DNA of 64,000 bases, from the NCBI RefSeq assembly GCF_003171515.1, contig NC_089396.1, positions 992,001 through 1,056,000 of the forward strand. Reading direction: 5' to 3'. A program made the position numbers and the translations under genes. This DNA comes from Pyrenophora tritici-repentis (lineage: Eukaryota > Ascomycota > Dothideomycetes > Pleosporales > Pleosporaceae). The notes under the pieces were generated by a model, which made no database searches, was not told where the DNA came from, and saw nothing but the letters and a program-made list of their open reading frames with translations. This document shows positions 22,713-34,301 of this stretch, piece by piece. How positions within the stretch are numbered: position 1 is the stretch's first letter; the number at the start of each line of letters is the position of its first letter.

Positions 22713-24876
22713 ATGGCTACGACGTTGTCAGGTTCATGTATCCCCGAGCTTGAACCGGAATGTCACGACCCACCGAACCATACATGTCTTTATTGCAGTC
22801 GCACATTTCTAGCGAATTGGAATGAAGATAAGACTAGACTTGAAATTGACGTTGACATTAACAAAAGCCGTTTTGAGATGGATCAGATACAGAGGCTAGA
22901 GTGTCCCCTCTTTGCACCTCAATCTTCCTGGCAATTTCTAGGGATGGATCAGAGATTCATACCTCTTGGCATTTCTGAACTAGAAAATGCTACCCGCAAT
23001 GTTGGGTCATTCTTGGTGTCGAAATCAAAATGGGGACCTCGTAACCCCAATGTTATATTTCACGAGATGTCTTCTGGTACTACATCAAGTTAGTAAACTC
23101 TAGAGAGAGGCAAAACTATGACTAACCTTGACTAGCAGACTTTGGAAGCAACCCTTGGTTTAAGAATATCTCCCAACCTCCAAATTTGAATCCACGATCT
23201 TTGAGGGCACAGAAGCAAATGCGCGACTGGTTCCACGAGCATTGTGGACAAGGAGACAAAATATGTCTCGAAGAGATACCTTTTCATGGTCATAGTCTTC
23301 CCAAAAGATTACTCAAAGTGGGAAGTGCTACAGAGCCAGTGCGGCTCATCACGACCACACGATCTGGCACCTACAAGTATGCGTTGTTGAGCTACTGTTG
23401 GGGTGGCGATCAAGTGGGAAAGACCACAACGCGAACAACCTACCATTACACGAAGCAGGTATCTCTAAGCAGAACATGTCTGCCTCCGTACAAGATGCCA
23501 TTTGGGTCGTGCAAACATTGGGATTGGAATACTTGTGGATTGACGCGCTTTGTAAGTTGAAGTCAAAGTAGAAACCCCTGGAACTGACCATGCCTTGATG
23601 TAGGTATCGTGCAAGACGACTCGGATGAGCTTACCACAGAAATATCAAAGCAGGCCCAGATCTATCAAAATGGCGTCATGACTATACTAGCTGGTGGGGC
23701 ACATAGTGCAAATGAAGGTTTCTTGCGTAAGAGGTCGCTGAAGCACCGTCGTTGCGTTATAACGATACAGATACCAGGACTTGACAATGTAAAGAAGAAA
23801 TTCATCCTAGACATGAGCCTGGCAAACCCCCATGGACCCCCTACTGACCCAGTTAGGAGCAGAGCATGGATCTTCCAGGAAAGTAAGACTTCTTTTGGGA
23901 GTTTCATAGTAACTTGCTGAAACAGCCAGTCATTCTATCTCTGCATGTGCTGTATTTCAGCCCGGCACAAATGATTTTTTACTGCCAAGAGAAAGCGTAC
24001 TTCGATGGATGGGGCCCTGAATACGGCTACTCGCTTGATGAGAGAGTACCTGGAATCAATTCAGGTATAGGGTATATGAACGCAAACGAGCTTTGCCGAA
24101 CATGGTATCGACTCGTTACCGAATACAGCGAACTAAAGCTTACAATGCCCGCTGATAAGCTTCCCGTAATCTCAGCAGTGGCAGAAGTCTTTGGTTCAGC
24201 CATTTCCGGAACGGAAACAGGACGCGAAAGCTACAAAGCTGGGCTTTGGGAACAGCATTTTCCAACAAATCTATCATGGTTCACCGAGAACCCGCCGCCT
24301 AGATTAACAAGACCGGCATATCGAGCGCCTTCTTGGTCGTGGGCATCGATTGATAGCTGCGTTTTTGACAGCTTACCCTTAAAAGACTACACTGTACCAC
24401 CCAGAGATTACAGGGAAGGTGTTCCCATGGAAGAAGTAGTTGTTAAATCTACTTCTTGCAATGTTAAGCTTGCATCGCCGGAGGCCCCCTTTGGCCAAGT
24501 TACTGGTGGCTACTTACAAATAGAAGCCCCACTAACAAAGATAACCGTCTCAATGTCATGTTTCGTAGGCTTAACCTCGTCTCGGTCGGATGATCGCATA
24601 AGTGTCGGACTGCGGTACGACGTTGATCTATATTGGCTATCTGATGTCAAAACCGACGCCCATACTTACTATCTTCTTCTCCTCGTCTTCGGGAAAGGAG
24701 GGGGGTGGCCTGATCCAGAACTTGATGTTGTTATGGAAGGTCTGATTCTCTCCAAGGCGGAAGACAAGGAGATCTACTCCCGCGTTGGATATTTCTCGAG
24801 CGACTGGCGTGAGCCAGCCTCAGAACGCCATGACTACCGCGATTATTTTCAAATGAGCAAAGTCACGATCATATGA
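22713..24876 (+). pseudogene. HET-domain gene with a single-base frameshift
   Basis: HET proteins trigger heterokaryon incompatibility cell death. Coding starts at ATG 22713 (MATTLSGSCIPELEPE), with introns near 23091-23142, 23551-23602 and 23884-23933. HET blocks are present in order: YALLSYCWGGDQVGK, then QDAIWVVQTLGLEYLWIDAL and CIVQDD, ISKQAQIYQNGVMTILAGGA, RSRAWIFQE and later YRAPSWSWASID. The first block and the second lie in different frames with no room for an intron: the frame changes near 23430-23440. One base appears lost, which truncates the protein in the middle of the HET domain. Downstream exons remain open and splice in phase, so the lesion is either recent, an assembly error, or translationally bypassed. 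Confidence 0.82.
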
Positions 24877-26725
24877 TTCCTTCAGAGGGAGAAATATGGG
24901 ATTGCTCGGTCCGACCACGCACTTGGCAGCCTTATTCAAATTCTATCAATTCTGTGCAACTGGCGCATTTGTCTGACGCTTCCTCAAGTCATCTTTCAGG
25001 AACTTCGTCTCTTCACCGCTTTCATTCCCCCCCTGGCATACAACTCTGGATCAAAAGGCAGCGCTTAGAAGCACTCGAAGCATCACATTGCGTACGTGTC
25101 TCACGAAAACAGAAGAGGTACACTTACCTCTATGCCGAGTTTTCTGGACTTTGTAATACAAAGTCTACAAAGTTTGTATACTTCACTTTGTTAGGAAGGA
25201 GGATAGAGTATGATGATTGTGCACTGGGGTGATGACACGAGACTTGGGATCTGTGAAGATGTGGGTTGGCATAGCAATTGGTGTGAAGGAAAAGGGGAGC
25301 TTTCATCGTGTATCTTTTTCGCATTCTATTCATGTTTCGGTTGAATATGTGTAAGCCATCATCCAATGCTTTTGTGGACTGTTGTTTTATCATGGCTTTC
25401 TCATATCAATCCTTCGTCGCTTCTCACTTAGTGATGTTGTCCCATCACTGCTCTTTCAGAAATTCAAACTCCTACAATGCGTGTGGAGTGGTCTCCCTAT
25501 CCCTAGACAGCTGATTCTGCTACAGCGGTATCCAATTCGTGTTCCAGAACACGTGTCTCAGGCTTAAAGGCACGTAGGTAACAGCTTCTTCGCAACTAAA
25601 GCTCATGATGTGCTACATTTGTTTCTCGTTCAAGTCAAGATATTCCTGCGCAAGCTATAAGTTTCTGCTGTCATTGCGTTGATCTTTTAGTGGTCGTTCT
25701 TTATATGCCTACACTCATGGGTTTCAAAAGACGACACCTTTGACGAGCCCCGACGCGTGGTTGATATTCTGCTATAATTAGGCGGGAACGCTCGGGGCAT
25801 GGATCAGTTGCCGTCCAGTGCAAGTGACATGATTGACAACATGCGTAAGGAAGCTTGTTGTGCCGTAACGCTAGGACACAGGCTGGCTGTCGCGCTTCAC
25901 GCCTCAACACATCGTTCTGTATTCTCTAACCAGGAACAACACAGGACATAAATGCGACAGGTCGTTACTACGAATGTTATGGTTTTTGTGGGGATGGCAA
26001 CAATGCATCGCTTGAGCGACAAATTGGGAAGCTGCGACCCTTTGTAAACACCTTGTTGACATCCTTTCTTGATACGACATAGCTTCGCACAGTATCTCTT
26101 ATCGCCATCTATTGAGTAGTCTACTTTACCCACTAACTTCATGTCTCCATCGTCATCATCCTCAATTCATTGTCTGTCTTCACTTCTAACAACCTTGTTT
26201 CTTACCACCGACACATGTCCTTCACCGCCATCATACATCAGCACTCTTACCGCCGTACTTCCAAGGCCCTCAAACAACGACGCATAAACTACAAGAGTTC
26301 GGAAGTTGAACCAACGGGAAGAAATTGCGGGGTGCAAGGAAGAAATCCGGGAATACGAAACGCTTCTGACACATCAAGACTCACGACAACGGGGGTGTAT
26401 TTGACAGCTTGCACCGTGGACCAATAGGCCACCTCATGCCCGTCTGCAACAGACAATCGATTCGCAGATCATGGGCCTTAGGAATCAAGGTCGCAGAAAC
26501 GACATGGAAGGCAGTGTGTTCGTTATGCGGTACCACAGAGATTTGGCGTCCTCATACGAGTGTATCGGCATCCGGGATGCCGCTGGCTATTGAAAGGAAA
26601 CCACAACCCTCCAGCAACAAGCCTCTTAAGTTTCGCCACGTCTTTTGTCCGTCAAGTTTAATCAGAGGCGGCGCCTGGCTGATTTTGCGGAGATTGCAAA
26701 TCCAACACTGACAGCGGAAGACGCC
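24877..26725. other. long intergenic region, no gene seen
   Basis: About 1.85 kb. The stretch 26215-26640 has a short frame with coiled-coil character (RKLNQREEIAGCKEEIREYE) flanked by stops in every frame; I could not raise it to a gene. The final part should hold the promoter of the next gene. Confidence 0.5.
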
Positions 26726-27922
26726 ATGAATTTACTATCCACCCAGCTGGATGGCGACGATCCAAGCCACGACTCACAAGCGCCTCTTCTTTTGGGTGTA
26801 TGTGGTAGTCTGACATGTCTCGCCGTTTTGATTTTTGGCGCAAGACTTTGGTCTAGATTACGGCCAACGCTGAAGCTGCATTTGGAAGACTGGACGGCAG
26901 GGGCAGCAACGGTATGTCTAACCATTCCAATCACTTTCAGAACCGCCTCTTTTTGTGTTCGGATCAACTGACGCTCATTGCTATAGATCCTCGCCGTATC
27001 AATGTACATCATCGTCTGCCTAGCGTGCGAGTACGGCTTTGGGCAACGTTCCATACATGTCTCTGCAGCCTCACGATCGGCCGCCATGCGCCTAATCTTC
27101 ATCTGCCAATTAGTCTGGAACTTCGCAATTAATCTAGTCAAGATTTCCGTCGCCCTCCTCCTTTTCCGTCTCAAAGAATCACGAGCCTGGCGCATCTTCC
27201 TCGCAAGCACGATTGTACTTCTCATCCTCACAGCGACTACTTCAACATTCTTCCAGTTCCTACAGTGCCGCCCGTTTAGCGTATACTGGGACCCAAGTGT
27301 ACTCTCAAAAGGCAAGGTGGAATGCATTTCTCACGAAGCAATCACTGGAAACATCGTCGCGACAAGTGCTATCCATATTTCGACCGACCTCATCTTCTCC
27401 TTCATACCCATCACCTTTATCAGCAGACTAAACAGACCGCTTGCTGAGAAGATCTTCCTCACAGCCATGATGGCTCTCGGACTCTTCGCCTCAACTTTCG
27501 CCATCTTGCGCATCGCCGCTGCAAACTTGATATACACGTCTCCCGACGTTTTCCGCACAACTGTCGGGCCTACATTGTGGTCGATGTTGGAACTTGAGAT
27601 TGGTCTCCTTGCAGCGACAATCCCGACGCTGAAGAACTTTATGCAACGCTCGCTTGTGCGACTCGGCCATTTCTTCTACGAGGAACAGACGGAGGAGCAG
27701 GTGCGGAATCGACTTGTGCAGTTGGGCTACTTGAGATCGGAAGAAGAGGAATGTGATGGCACAAGTTTGAAGTCGTCGAAATTGGATTTTGACGCAGAGA
27801 GCATCGGTCCGAAGACGTTGAAGAAGGAGCAAGACGAATATGTTGTCACGGTCAAAGAACTCAGTGCAGCTGACCAAGAAGCAAAAGCCATGAAGAGGAT
27901 GCGGGAATTCGTTTTCACTTGA
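26726..27922 (+). CDS. SAT4/fungal-rhodopsin-domain integral membrane protein
   Basis: Exons 26726-26911 and 26987-27922 join in phase to about 373 residues. Seven hydrophobic segments are visible, starting with LLLGVCGSLTCLAVLIFGAR and ILAVSMYIIVCLAC. Family marks are LEDWTAGAAT after the first helix, LVWNFAINLVKISVALLLFR, the extracellular cysteine pattern FLQCRPFSVYWD...VEC, DLIFSFIPITF and FRTTVGPTLWSMLELEIGLLA with IPTLKNFM, then a charged cytosolic tail. This family includes PTH11-like proteins, but no CFEM domain is present. Ligand and role are unknown. Confidence 0.87.
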
Positions 27923-28520
27923 CTTTCTTCGATGTTGGTTGACACTATAATATTATTTAATATTACTAGCCTGCTGGTTCGTTCATCCCTTGGTCTATAT
28001 GACTGCAAAGCTTGACTTGTTTCACACACAGGCACTATCGTGGTTCATGTGATCGTATCTGCAGATGTATTATCATAATGTGAGGGCAGTTCGTGCAAGG
28101 AGTAAGGTGCTATGAAACACAAGACACTTCTGTGCGGACATATAGCAGAGTCTGCTATGCCTGAGGGGGGTGATGGCCAAGTCTTGTGGTACTGAAAGAT
28201 GGTTCCTGGAACCCCAGTGGCTTAGACGGACACATGTCACGTCTCATCCGATATAAATCGCGCATTGGTTCTTTACTGGGAACTGTTTCCAGAACCCAGC
28301 TCATGCTTCTCCGCTTTTCCATGTGCCTCAACTTTGGTTTGTGGAAGTATGGCCATCAGGTTCGCGCCGACATCTCTGCCACTGAAACTTTAGTGATGAC
28401 AGAGTAGACTTGGGAACTCCAGAATGCTCAGAAAAAGTGATATTACAAACTAAGCAAACGCGGCGTACCTATCAAATGCAAGGGTATCTGTTACTTGGAC
28501 ACACGACAATGACTCAACAC
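27923..28520. other. convergent intergenic region, no gene seen
   Basis: About 600 bp between convergent genes, so both 3' ends lie here. Nothing recognised. Confidence 0.55.
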
Positions 28521-29518
28521 TCACTCCTTCTTCAGTATATCAACCATCCATTTGACGGCGTCTTTGGCCTCGACAAGACCGTACGGCATGGTAAGGACGA
28601 AGCAATGCATTTGCTTCTCCCAATGTACCCACTGTCCCTCAACACCTGCTTCGGCGCACTTGGTACGGAAGATGATTCCGTCCGGACTCAAAACGTCGCA
28701 ACCAGCGGTTATGCCATGCACTTTGATGCCCTTCTTCGCGAGTAGTGAAATGTCACCGTTTATAGGAGAGATACGGCGATCCGAAGGATCCCAGTCGCCC
28801 TGCCATGCCTTTGCAGTAGCTCTGATAATCTTGGGTGTGAGCAACGGGTCTCTGGGTGCGACTTTATCGATATCGGTGTTGGTTCGCGTAAGGTCCGTCG
28901 AAGGGCACACATTCATGATGGCGACAGGATGTGAATTCTGTTTGATCTCCACGCCTTCTTGTTCGCTGTCTTCTCGAAGAGCTTCCAAGACTAAACATAA
29001 TGCGATGTTCGCGCCGGACGAGTCGCCTACGAGTATGACCTTTTCTCCCGCTTCCTCTGCCTCTGCCATCAAAGTGCGGTATGTCTTCATGCACCAAGGG
29101 AAGGAGCTAGACGCGGGATTGTTGGGTGCGAGCGGAGTTGATACAATAGATGTGGAGGTGTCGACCATTTCTTTGGCCATTTTGGCGCATATCTTGTAGT
29201 GCTGGGGCGAGGGTGGCTCCTGCCAGCTACCTCCAGCAAAGTAGTATATGCGCTTCTTCGATCTCTTTTCCGCTTGGTTGGGTGGTACAACATCGTATAT
29301 GTGCATGTCACATACGGTTCGTTCGCGGAGAGTGCATTGGCAAAGATTCGATTTGGAGGGATTCAGACGGATAGAACCATCTTCGTGGTCTGGCGTACGG
29401 TTGCCGATACGAGAGCGCATCAACCGTACCAAGGACTGAACTACGGTCATGAGCAGGGTACGGTCATGACGATGTGTAATCTGTATCGACGAGCCTGTCT
29501 TGGTAGACGTGCTGGACG

Positions 29519-29551
<33 letters not shown>

Positions 29552-29558
29552 CTGCCAT
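28521..29558 (-). CDS. alpha/beta hydrolase of the hormone-sensitive-lipase type
   Basis: Intronless, 345 residues. After a poly-Asn head, the core begins with IYYFAGGSWQEPPSP, where AGGS takes the place of the HGGG oxyanion motif. The nucleophile elbow is VILVGDSSGANIALCLVLEA (GDSSG, usual GDSAG). The acid is probably in GCDVLSPDG and the base in KQMHCFVLTM. NVCPSTDLTRTNTD and DPLLTPKIIRATAKAW agree with the cap and post-elbow regions of the family. No signal peptide. Fungal relatives include steryl acetyl hydrolases and esterases of secondary metabolism, but the substrate cannot be deduced. The altered oxyanion motif could lower or change activity. Confidence 0.87.
29519..29549. repeat. GTT trinucleotide microsatellite in coding sequence
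   Basis: About ten GTT triplets on the plus strand, encoding the poly-Asn head of the minus-strand hydrolase right after its start MAD. Likely variable in length between strains. Confidence 0.85.
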
Positions 29559-30697
29559 GCCGAGTATCTAGAAATCTCAAAGGAATGGGTGAAGACTGAG
29601 TTCTGTGACAGGGAGAAAAGAAGTAATCGAGGCCGCGTGTATGCATCCTGGCGCGCAAAGAGTAAGCGTCGTCGATTTCTGGACTGCAAGCCAACCCGCT
29701 CACGCGCGTCGGGCGATTCATTGTTAAGAAGATAGACGGGTTGAATGACGTCGTGGCGCAGCTTCTGCATCTCATTTGGGAGGACCCTGGATCAAAGCGG
29801 GAACATTGAACGCCCTCGCGTGTGGGTCGATCTGGATGTTAACGGGGGCAGGTCTGAGCATCTCAGCATATTTTGCCCTGTGCCTGTACGCCGTTTATTT
29901 TACAAGGAACAATAACGCCTGTGCATACATGGTACGTTGTGCGCATGTTGCTGGTGAAAAGCTGTCGAGAATGACGTAGCTTCATTCGGGAGATGCCGCC
30001 AACTCTAGCCAAGTCCCAATGGCTTGGCAAGCACCAGTTCACAGCCGTTTCTCAAATCGTCACGAACACCTTCTCCATCAAACGCCTTCATTGATTGTTT
30101 GCATAGTTTACCTGAAAACGATAAGAAGATATCATAAAGATATGCTACGAGTCAGCGCACGCCCAGAACAGTGGGGCGTAACGAAGACTTGTGCAAAGGC
30201 CTGGCCTTTTGCTATCCTGTTTTTTCCCCTGCATATGTGCTTCTGCAGTAGTTTACTGGGAGAATGTGGCTGACTTGACTAAATGAATAGCTTGGCGTTC
30301 TTTGAAATGCACGTCAGTGTGCGAACAGCAGTCAAAATACCTGGGCGGAAGTCTTGGCCGTGATGGTTGAGTGGCTGTGCAACAGGCAAAGAGATACCAA
30401 GCCTGGCTTCCGCTCCGCCAAAGGGCAAGTAGAGCCCGCCGGCTCCAACTCCGTCTTGGAAGTCTTGTCTTCTTGGTATCGAACAGTCTAGTCCATTTCA
30501 TTGGTGATATTCTGCCACTTCATCAGTGCCACAAACAGTGACACCTTGGCGTACGTGGACCGGCAGTGACACCCCAAACAATTGAGCTGACCAGGAACTT
30601 GCTTAAATACGAACGTCAGCGCTCAGCCACATTTGCCAGCTGATAGACCTCTTACAGCCCAAGTCAACCACTCTACCCTGGAGGCACTTCCAGGTCA
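29559..30697. other. divergent intergenic region, no gene seen
   Basis: About 1.1 kb upstream of both the hydrolase gene (-) and the NADPH oxidase gene (+). Both promoters must lie here; no element is recognised. Confidence 0.55.
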
Positions 30698-32745
30698 ATG
30701 GCTTCGCAAACCTCTCTCACCAACGAAGAAATCAAGCAATTCATCGATGATCTCGACCATGACAAGGACGGCAACGTTGACTACTGGGAACTAGAACGGA
30801 AACTGGACCAAGTGCACAAAGAGATAGCACCGAAAGCGCAACCTCACAACCTCCATCATGCATCAAGAGGCGATGAAGCACGCCATGAGTTTCTCCGCAA
30901 CGTCATCGGAACGCGCAAGGATTACATCAAGCGTGAGGAGTTCGCAGAATGTGTTAAGAAGTGGGATATCCCATCATTGGAGCATGACCGCAAAGAAGCG
31001 AAGAATGAAGACGATTACTTAAAGCACGTGTCCATGTACCGACGTGCTCGCGCCTACTGGGCCGTAAAAGGACCCGAAATCACGTTTCTTGCTCTGGTTG
31101 TCACCCTGATGATTGGCTTTGGTGTGTGGCAATTCGTCAAGTATCTCACATTTGACCAGTATACGCCAGCGTTTGGATGGGGTGCAGTTTTGTCAAAGAC
31201 ATGTGCTGGTGTGCTGTATCCGACCTTCTTCTTCCTTATTCTGTCAATGTCCCGTTGGCTTTCAACATTCCTCCGACGCTTCTACTTCATCTCAAGATTT
31301 ATCAACTGGGATCTTTCTCAGTCATTTCATATCAAGATGTCCATTGTCGCATTGTTCTTCGCGACTTTGCATGCCATCGGCCATCTGAGTGGCTCGTTCG
31401 TGTTTGGAAGCATGGCAAGTCGACAGAACGCTGTCGCCAACATAGTCGGACAGGACGCTGTACCACGCTCATATACTGACTACCTCCGGTCATTACCAGG
31501 TTGGACGGGACTAACATCACTTGGCATGTTCTACCTTCTGGCTTTGATGAGTATGCCTCAGATCCGAAAGTGGAGCTACGAGGTCTTTCAGCTTGGCCAT
31601 TTGCTCATGTTTCCAATCATTGGATTCATGATGGCGCATGGCACTGCACATCTGTTGCAATGGCCCATGTTCGGCTATTGGCTTGCGTTCCCTACACTGA
31701 TGGTTCTGTTTGAGCGTCTGTGGCGCTTGGTTCTCAGCTTTCGTCCTATACTCGCGGAGCTTGAGCTACTAGATGAAGAAACTGTCGCCATCACGGCGCA
31801 GGTCCCCAAAACTCGCCCATGGGATTACAAAGCTGGGCAGTACGTATTTGTTCAGGTTCCGCAATTCTCCAGGTTTCAGTGGCACCCCTTCACGGTATCT
31901 ACCTGTATCAACAACACCATGCAAGTACACATCAAGGCCGATGGGGACTGGACAAATCAACTCCGTGATTTGGCTCAGCAAGGAACGCGGACAACAATCA
32001 AAATTGGTCTTGATGGACCGTTTGGAGCACCCGCCCAACGCTTCTATGACTTTGATTACAGCATGGTCTTTGGGTAAGTTGACGGCTGCACCCTTCTCGG
32101 AGATAATAACTAACAGTTTTTAGTGCCGGTATTGGCGTGACTCCCTTCTCAGGCGTGCTTACCGATCTCCAACAACACGAGCTCGAGCGCGTGAAGTCCA
32201 TCGATAGTCCTCAACAATCCTCGGATGAAGTCCCCAAGGAGCCTTCTCCATACAACAGCCACCGCCGTGTCGACTTCCACTGGATGGTGCGCGACAAGAA
32301 TAACCTCCTGTGGTTTTCCGATCTCTTGAACGAGGTATCCCGCGAGCAGCCCAAAGTCCCAGATCTCGACATACGCATCAACACGTACGTAACGCAGAAG
32401 CGCAAGCAGATATCACAGCACGTTTTCCGCTGGCTCCTCGAAAAGCATCGCACTGATGACCATCCGCGGTCGCCCATCACTGGTCTCGTCAATCCAACAC
32501 ATTTCGGACGTCCTGATATTAGGGGTATCATGGAGCAACACTACGAAGACATGTGTAAGGTTTTGGCGGAGCGACTCACCGAAAAGGACCGCAAGAAGGA
32601 TGATGAAATCAACGTTGGTGTCTTCTTCTGTGGACCACCTGTTATCGGCCAACAGATTGCGGATCAATGTAGCATGTTGAGCGCAAGGGCGAGGAGCGAG
32701 GATAGGAAGATTGAATATCGCTTCATGATCGAAGTCTTTGGGTAG
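30698..32745 (+). CDS. noxC: NoxC-type NADPH oxidase with N-terminal EF hand
   Basis: Exons 30698-32073 and 32124-32745 join in phase (about 665 residues). Residues 20-31 are a canonical EF-hand loop (DHDKDGNVDYWE), followed by a possible second, degenerate EF hand (TRKDYIKREEFAE). Six-helix ferric-reductase domain: VALFFATLHAIGHL and LGHLLMFPIIGFMMAHGTAH hold the paired haem histidines. FAD site is FQWHPFTVST; the NADPH site begins at the splice (FGAGIGVTPFSGVL) and ends with VFFCGPPVIGQQ. The family moves electrons from cytosolic NADPH to oxygen across the membrane to give superoxide. NoxA and NoxB lack the EF hand; this one has the NoxC layout. The last residues read EVFG, not the terminal aromatic typical of many Nox. 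Confidence 0.92.
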
Positions 32746-33130
32746 ATACGTATGGGCTATCGCTTGAGCGACATGATTCGTCGGTATTCAATAACCCAGT
32801 TGATTGTACCAATGATATGCTTCGTAGCACCATCCCATAGCACCTATTTAGGACAGCCCTTGAAAGGTTCATAATATAAAATCCGGTTCCAGTCAATTCT
32901 TCTTTGAGATAAGTAGAGTAGAAGGGCGCAAGATGTTCCTGGGTCGATACCGGAAGCGGTGTTTGTCTCAATCTGGAGCATCAACCATGGTACAGTGTGG
33001 ATCGCGTCGGATTTTCGCTGCAACTCTATCTTAGTCGATCTAGCATAATGTATAAGTAGAAGCAAGATTCCTGTTCTACTTCCTATCGCTCACATTATCA
33101 GTTTGAACGACGACTTCTCAACCCGCAGAT
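32746..33130. other. intergenic, no gene seen
   Basis: About 385 bp spacer on the way to the next plus-strand gene. Nothing recognised. Confidence 0.5.
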
Positions 33131-34009
33131 ATGACTACCGAAAACACCATGAAGATGATCGAGGCTCCCCACCCCATGCCGTACTTGCAAGACACGAAAA
33201 GCGCAGTCCCAGAAGCATCCAACAGAGTCTCTGCCAGCAACGGTGTCTGGATAGCTATGGCGCAGCAGTGGTATCGCCACCTCGATACCATCAATGACCG
33301 GAAAGTCGACCCAGTTCAAAAAATCGCAAGAGCTGCCTGCTGAGGGAGCTGTACAGCCTATAAGGAGTGACCTGTCCGAGGATGAGGAGTATCCTGGATT
33401 CCGAAGGTTTCTACGCCAGAGACCGTATATCATCAGACATGGCACATACTTCCAACCTAGCGAAGAGCCAACATGGGACTTTGAGAAGCCGCTATTTCCT
33501 ATCATAATGCCAAATGGCAAGACGGGGCCTTATTACCTGATCGACCCTCCCACGCCTCCTATGAGTCCTCATCTACCAATTATGTTGCCATACGACCACT
33601 GGAGAGCACGGAGAGTCACAGTGTCCTGAATTGTTACTCCTCGCTTTTCTCAAAAACAGTACTGATACCTTCGCATCAGATTCGGCGGGTCTCTAGAAAT
33701 ATCTGCGGAAACTGAGAGATGGGTGACATACTATGAGTTCGGTAGGGATAGTTGGGATACTTCGCCGATTGACTATACAGGTTGGGAAGACAGGCTTGTG
33801 GATGTACCTTTCAAAGACAGATTTCGACAGTGGACTGCTCATGGCAATAACAGTGAGCGGAGCAGCTACTTCAACCCCATCTCGAGACCAGTATGGGGTT
33901 ATGAATTTGCATTTGTTGGCAACAAATGGACACGGCGGTCAACGGGAATAGCAAGCATGGTTGAGAAGCTAGGCGCAATGTCGCATTTTGTCGATGAACA
34001 AACGTCATG
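33131..34009 (+). CDS. unknown protein, three-exon model
   Basis: ATG at 33131 opens MTTENTMKMIEAPHPMPYLQ. A 52-nt intron (33305-33356) joins TINDRK to PIRSDLSEDEEYPGF in phase. A second intron (about 33623-33679, weak donor GTCCTG) joins RRVTV to FGGSLEISAETERW. The chain is rich in Pro, Tyr, Trp and charged residues (RQRPYIIRHGTYFQPSEEPT, YYLIDPPTPPMSP, RPVWGYEFAFVGNKW) and has no signal peptide or membrane segment. I do not recognise the family. Two joins in phase and the consistent composition support a real gene; the second splice is the weakest point. Confidence 0.55.
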
Positions 34010-34301
34010 ACGCCAGGGCAAATAGTATCGTTGCGTCAGCCCATGCAGACCTCACCTGATGCAATAGACAATGTTTCCATACATCCCCATATAGACCGCA
34101 AGCGCAGACAGCCGCGACTACCCGCAGCTTCAACCTCGTACCTGCAGTATCCCCACCCGTGACAAGACCGAGTACTGCCGTGTTCAGAGGAGTGCCGGGG
34201 CCCCCGACCTTTCGCTAAAACCTGCGTGCCCCGCCGCTTCTCGTCGTCTAACCCTTCCATCACTCAATCACGCCATCGCCGCCAAACCACAATCGACGAC
34301 A

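Noticed and set aside
23401..23480. Intron joining the two halves of the first HET domain
   Set aside because: The only GT...AG pair near the shift is about 14 nt apart, too short to splice, and both flanks are HET coding sequence.
26215..26640. bZIP-like transcription factor gene
   Set aside because: A coiled-coil-like stretch is seen but frames are broken and no basic region stands in the same frame; not enough to call even a pseudogene.
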